Source of the DNA: Methanolinea sp.
Lineage (GTDB): Archaea; Halobacteriota; Methanomicrobia; Methanomicrobiales; Methanospirillaceae
Length of the DNA stretch: 10,009 nucleotides
Direction of reading: 5' to 3'
NCBI GenBank assembly: GCA_013331225.1
Contig: DUGV01000067.1
Span: 1-10,009, forward strand
The position numbers and the translations under genes are program-made. A model generated the notes under the pieces. It did no database searches and had not been told where the DNA came from. It saw only the letters and a list, made by a program, of their open reading frames with translations. Below are positions 7,236 to 10,009 of the stretch, piece by piece (positions within the stretch are counted from its first letter, which is position 1; each line of letters begins with the position of its first letter).

Positions 7236-7937
7236 ATGGTATGGCCATTCCAACATCCTTTCATGGAGAACGTCAGGGAGGCATTCGATGCCATTGCCTC
7301 CGGGTATGATCGCCAGCGCAGGTTTGTGATCCCACAGATGGAGGAGTTCTACGAGGCGGCGGTCTGGGCCGCGGCCTGGCCCGGGGAGAGCCCTTCAATC
7401 CTCGACATCGGTGCCGGGACAGGCCTCCTTTCGGCATTCCTCCTGGAGAAGTATCCACGTGCGACCCTCACCCTTCTCGACATCTCGGAGAAGATGCTGG
7501 AGGTGGCGACGGAGCGCTTTGCCGGGAACCCGCGGGTACGATTCGTGGCGGCAGATTACAGCCGGGAGGAACTGCCAGGCCGTTACGACCTGGTCTGCTC
7601 GGCACTCTCCATCCACCACCTGGAGAACGGTGACAAGCGCAGGTTGTTCCGCCGGATATTCGAAGCCCTGAACTCCGGGGGTCTCTTTGTCAACGCCGAT
7701 CAGGCCGAGGCGCAGTCGGAATGGCTCTCAAGGAGGAATATCGAATACAGGGATGCGTTTGTCAGTGCCAGCCCTTTCCCAAGGGATGAACTGAGAGCCG
7801 CGATGACACGCAGGGACACGCTTGACAGGAATGCAACACTTCTGGATCAGATCTCCTGGCTCTCGGAGGCCGGTTTCTCGGGTGTGGATGTTGTCTACAA
7901 GAACCGGACTTTTTGCGTGTTCGTGGGTAGGAGGTAA
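7236..7937 (+). CDS. Class I SAM-dependent methyltransferase
   Basis: 233 aa. Seen: FDAIASGYDRQRR (17-29), the usual opening of this small methyltransferase group; motif I ILDIGAGTGLL (55-65); the acidic strand-2 end in LTLLDISEKML; motif IV-like YDLVCSALSIHHLE; and a C-terminal ISWLSEAGFSGVDVVYKNRTFCVFVG, as in UbiE/Trm-type proteins. Substrate unknown. Start choice: ATG 7236 has a weak purine stretch (AAGGGG, about ten bases upstream). ATG 7263 (MENVREAF) is a possible alternative. The frame stays open upstream to 6861, but that part is antisense to the divergent methyltransferase and lacks family similarity. The sequence differs from the neighbouring methyltransferase well beyond motif I, so the pair is not a recent duplication. 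It converges on the peroxiredoxin gene with 33 bases between stops. Confidence 0.87.
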   Translation: MVWPFQHPFMENVREAFDAIASGYDRQRRFVIPQMEEFYEAAVWAAAWPGESPSILDIGAGTGLLSAFLLEKYPRATLTLLDISEKMLEVATERFAGNPRVRFVAADYSREELPGRYDLVCSALSIHHLENGDKRRLFRRIFEALNSGGLFVNADQAEAQSEWLSRRNIEYRDAFVSASPFPRDELRAAMTRRDTLDRNATLLDQISWLSEAGFSGVDVVYKNRTFCVFVGRR

Positions 7938-7952
7938 GAATGGGGCGGGGGA

Positions 7953-7965
7953 GAGGCCCTGCCTC
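7953..7965. terminator. Short hairpin between convergent stops
   Basis: GAGGC-like arm GAGGC/GCCTC is formed by bases 7953-7957 and 7961-7965 around a 3-base loop, with a TTT a few bases downstream on the plus strand. It fills the 33-base gap between the methyltransferase stop (7937) and the peroxiredoxin stop (7971), so it may act as a shared terminator. The stem is short and the call weak. Confidence 0.25.
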
Positions 7966-7970
7966 CTGTT

Positions 7971-8462
7971 TCAGGAACGGCCAAGCCTGCCGACAAGGGC
8001 TTCCCTGACCTCATCCGCGTGCCCTTTCGGGGATACTTTCCTCCATACCTCCACCACCCTTCCTTCAGGGTCGATCAGGAATGAATCGCGCTGGGTGCCG
8101 AGGACCTCCTTTCCAAAGATCTTCTTCGGCTTCCATGAATGGTAGGCCTCGATGACCTGGTGGCCTGTGTCCGAGAGGAGCAGGATGGAGAGGTTGTGGC
8201 GGTCGGCAAACCGCTGGTGGCTCTCCGGCGTATCTGCGCTTACACCGAGGATCTGTGCGCCCATCCCTGCGAACGACTCGAGCGCATTGTGAAACGAGAG
8301 GGCCTCGAGAGTGCACCCAGGGGTGTTGTCACGCGGATAGAAGTAGAGGACCACCCATTTCCCGCGGAACTGCGGGAGGCACACCTCGTTTCCCTTCGAG
8401 TCCGGCAGGCAGAACGAGGGAGCAGGCTGGCCAGTCATTGGATCGGGTCTCTGTGCTGCCAT
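7971..8462 (-). CDS. Bcp/PrxQ-type thiol peroxiredoxin lacking the usual resolving cysteine
   Basis: 163 aa, usual Bcp length. Peroxiredoxins reduce H2O2 and organic hydroperoxides using thioredoxin-like donors in the cytosol. The AhpC/TSA fold is evident: GQPAPSFCLPDSKGNEVCL (11-29), RGKWVVLYFYPRDNTPGCT with the peroxidatic Cys50 in the PxxxT/SxxC motif, ILGVSADTPESHQRF, and the C-terminal RDSFLIDPEGRVVEVWRKV with the conserved Arg. In two-Cys Bcp proteins a second Cys follows five residues after the first (GCTxEAC). Here residue 55 is Leu. The other cysteines, 18 and 28, are N-terminal and not at a known resolving position. Start: ATG 8462, or ATG 8438 (MTGQPAP); neither has a clear SD. It lies 53 bases after the VOC gene on the same strand, probably co-transcribed. 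Confidence 0.93.
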   Translation of the reverse strand: MAAQRPDPMTGQPAPSFCLPDSKGNEVCLPQFRGKWVVLYFYPRDNTPGCTLEALSFHNALESFAGMGAQILGVSADTPESHQRFADRHNLSILLLSDTGHQVIEAYHSWKPKKIFGKEVLGTQRDSFLIDPEGRVVEVWRKVSPKGHADEVREALVGRLGRS

Positions 8463-8515
8463 GTATACCAGTAGAAGGAAAGCCCTGCAGTTGCCTTGGA
8501 TGTATGGGTCCAGGG

Positions 8516-8878
8516 CTACGCCGTATTCTCCCAGAGACCGAACCTGTTTCCCTCGGTGTCGGTGCAGATGGCGAGCGCGCCGTATCCGGGGACAGGGGTA
8601 TAGGGCATCACGACTTTCCCCCCTTCCCTAATGACAAGGGCAAGATATCTCTCCACTGATTCCACCCCGAAATACAGCGTGATATCCTGCCCCGGCTCTC
8701 CTCTCCTCCCGAGTCCCCCGCCAACACCCGGATGACCTTCCAAACCGGTGGTCTCGATCAGGGAAAAGTCGGGGTAGCCCGGTGGACTGGTGAACTTCCA
8801 TCCGAAGAGTGCGGCATAAAAATTCCTTGCTCTGTCTGGGATATCCGCCGGGATATCGAAATGCACGATTGTGACCAT
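8516..8878 (-). CDS. VOC family (glyoxalase/bleomycin-resistance fold) protein
   Basis: 120 aa, a single-unit VOC protein with two beta-alpha-beta-beta-beta modules. Module 1 opens with IVHFDIPADIPDRARNFYAALFGW, where His6 is the likely first metal ligand and the FYxxLFGW pattern is typical. Module 2 contains ITLYFGVESVERYLALVIREGGKVV and ends in CTDTEGNRFGLWE, where Glu117 is the likely last metal ligand. VOC proteins act on varied substrates (isomerases, dioxygenases, antibiotic binding), so the activity cannot be named. An AAGGAG Shine-Dalgarno at 8887-8892 stands 8 bases before the start and supports ATG 8878. It is the first gene of a likely two-gene unit with the peroxiredoxin, suggesting a stress or detoxification role; that is inference. 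Confidence 0.9.
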   Translation of the reverse strand: MVTIVHFDIPADIPDRARNFYAALFGWKFTSPPGYPDFSLIETTGLEGHPGVGGGLGRRGEPGQDITLYFGVESVERYLALVIREGGKVVMPYTPVPGYGALAICTDTEGNRFGLWENTA

Positions 8879-8886
8879 ACTCTCTT

Positions 8887-8892
8887 CTCCTT
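8887..8892 (-). promoter_or_regulatory. Shine-Dalgarno of the VOC gene
   Basis: AAGGAG on the minus strand, 8 bases before ATG 8878, fits the archaeal anti-SD. No convincing TATA box for this direction was found in 8893-9050, which is otherwise featureless GC-rich sequence. Confidence 0.65.
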
Positions 8893-9054
8893 CGTGGTAT
8901 GGCGTTATTGGATACCGAAGGGATAGACATTTCCGTGCGGTGTCTCCGGCAATGCCGCCATGAGGAATGTAGTGATCCGGACAGTTGCGAGTGTCTTTAC
9001 CAGACCGGCCTCGTCCAGGGGATACCTATACACCTCTCGAAAATTAACACCAAT

Positions 9055-9066
9055 GTATATATATAA
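9055..9066 (+). promoter_or_regulatory. Archaeal TATA box for trpE
   Basis: TATATATATAA within an AT-rich island (about 9039-9100). Its left flank CAATG and core match the trpB2 promoter. The expected transcription start is about 9085, giving an untranslated leader of about 45 bases before ATG 9130. Confidence 0.65.
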
Positions 9067-9073
9067 TCAATAA

Positions 9074-9079
9074 TGTACA
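9074..9079. promoter_or_regulatory. TRP-box-like palindrome TGTACA in the trpE promoter
   Basis: Perfect TGTACA between the TATA box and the expected transcription start, 14 bases after a related TGTATA (9054-9059). This matches the TrpY operator consensus known from the Methanothermobacter trp operon. A repressor here would block initiation. The assignment is inferred. Confidence 0.5.
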
Positions 9080-9114
9080 TAAATAAACATGATAAAAGAG
9101 AACGAACAACCCCT

Positions 9115-9120
9115 GGTGAT
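9115..9120 (+). promoter_or_regulatory. Shine-Dalgarno deciding the trpE start
   Basis: GGTGAT is complementary to the archaeal 16S tail (ATCACC) and lies 9 bases before ATG 9130. The earlier in-frame ATG at 9073 has no SD and falls upstream of the predicted transcription start. Confidence 0.65.
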
Positions 9121-9129
9121 GCCGCCGGA

Positions 9130-10009
9130 ATGGGGATTGCCGCCTTCGCGGCGGCATATTCAGATCGTCCCGAAGGACTGATACCTGCAGGGCGAAATGC
9201 CGGGCCCATCGTGGTCCTCCCGGTCACACGTCGTATCCCGCTCCCCGCCGCAGACCCGTACGCCCTCTTTCGTGGCCTCGGGGCAGGAACGGGGTGCATA
9301 CTCGAATCGATGGAGGGCGTTCCCCGGAGGGCTGTCAGGTCCATCGTGGGCCTCGAGCCGCCACTTGTCTTCACTCTCGATGAAAAGGTTACCTGTAAGG
9401 GGGACCAGAGGCTCTCCAATACGGATTCCTTCCCCCAAGGATCGGACCCTGTCGAGCAGTTGCGCAGACTCTGCAACCGGTTCCGCTGCGAGGGGGGAGG
9501 TGTCACCGGCTTTGCGGGAGGCCTCGTGGGATACTGCGCGTACGACATGGTGACCGATCTCTCGGCAGGCCTTGTGCCTGCAGGAAAGGAAGGCCCGCTC
9601 GCGCGGTTCATGCTCTGCACCCGCGGGATCGTGTACGACCATGTGCACGGCTCCTGTCTTTTATTTGACGACCCCCTGCTCATCGAGGGGGAAGACACCG
9701 GGGAGGCGTATGACAGGGCGAACGAGCGGATGGACTTGCTCGAGGAGGCCGTCATGGCAGTTCCCGGGGCTGACCCAGGAGAACAGGGGCCTGGGGGTGG
9801 AATGGAACTTCCCCTTCGCACGACCATGGACCGTGAAGAGTTCATGACCGCGGTCAGGAAAGCAAAGGAGCACATCAGGGCTGGGGACATCTTCCAGGTA
9901 GTCCTCTCCCGCAGGCTCTCCTGCCCGTACACAGGCGATCCAGTCCTCCTCTACGGGGCGATTCGGACCATCAACCCGTCCCCGTACCTTTATTGCATCA
10001 GGTTCGGGG
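9130..10009 (+). CDS. trpE: Anthranilate synthase component I (3' partial)
   Basis: First committed step of tryptophan synthesis: chorismate plus glutamine-derived ammonia (from TrpG) to anthranilate. The window holds 293 codons and the frame is still open at its end; a full TrpE would be about 450-520 aa. Visible: N-terminal domain with PIVVLPVTRRIPLPAADPYALF, the ILESMEG motif (57-63; LES is part of the tryptophan feedback site, Ser60), GGLVGYCAYDMV, then the start of the chorismate-binding domain with FMTAVRKAKEHIRAGDIFQVVLSRR and INPSPYLYCIRF. The LES feedback motif and the N-terminal layout favour TrpE over PabB; the trp-like promoter supports this. Start ATG 9130 is chosen for its SD. 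TrpG and other trp genes would be expected downstream, outside the window. A long minus-strand open frame over the same bases has no recognisable protein features. Confidence 0.93.
   Translation, partial: MGIAAFAAAYSDRPEGLIPAGRNAGPIVVLPVTRRIPLPAADPYALFRGLGAGTGCILESMEGVPRRAVRSIVGLEPPLVFTLDEKVTCKGDQRLSNTDSFPQGSDPVEQLRRLCNRFRCEGGGVTGFAGGLVGYCAYDMVTDLSAGLVPAGKEGPLARFMLCTRGIVYDHVHGSCLLFDDPLLIEGEDTGEAYDRANERMDLLEEAVMAVPGADPGEQGPGGGMELPLRTTMDREEFMTAVRKAKEHIRAGDIFQVVLSRRLSCPYTGDPVLLYGAIRTINPSPYLYCIRFG

Noticed and set aside
9073..9129. Earlier trpE start at ATG 9073
   Set aside because: It would begin inside the promoter, has no SD, and adds a charged segment unlike TrpE N-termini.
8997..9932. Minus-strand 311-codon open frame opposite trpE
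   Set aside because: Ser/Pro/Arg-rich with no family features; the plus frame is clearly TrpE.

Overview
The window most likely comes from a methanogenic archaeon of the Methanomicrobiales type. The grounds are a MEDS-type sensor, an archaeal COG3199 ATP-NAD kinase and a TrpB2-class tryptophan synthase beta chain. There are also archaeal TATA-type promoters in front of the trp genes, Shine-Dalgarno sites matching the archaeal 16S tail (GGTGAT, GGAGG), and a GC-rich, tightly packed coding style. The genus cannot be fixed by eye. No rRNA, tRNA, CRISPR array, IS element or att site was seen, and no gene-free stretch exceeds about 250 bases.

Layout: (1) 1-1929 (+), 3' part of a large protein joining a metallo-beta-lactamase domain, a degenerate histidine-kinase-like middle and a C-terminal STAS domain; the 5' end lies outside the window. 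(2) 2036-3400 (+), trpB2 behind an AT-rich promoter. (3) 3494-4648 (+), ATP-NAD kinase family protein. (4) 4773-6143 (+), MEDS-PAS-PAS sensor without an output domain, preceded by a hairpin and a strong SD. (5) 6292-7107 (-) and 7236-7937 (+), two divergent class I SAM-dependent methyltransferases. (6) 8878-8516 (-) then 8462-7971 (-), a VOC protein and a Bcp-like peroxiredoxin, probably one transcript. (7) 9130-10009 (+), 5' part of trpE (anthranilate synthase component I), cut by the window end.

The clearest link between separate genes is regulatory. The two tryptophan genes, about 7 kb apart, have nearly identical promoter cores (CAATGTATATAT), and each has a TGTACA palindrome next to the TATA box. 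TGTACA is the TRP-box consensus bound by the TrpY repressor in Methanothermobacter, where both the trpE operon and trpB2 are TrpY targets. The window therefore suggests a small Trp regulon. The other point of interest is signal transduction: an MBL/STAS fusion in an organism expected to lack sigma factors, and an orphan MEDS/PAS sensor. The remaining genes look like ordinary housekeeping or stress genes.
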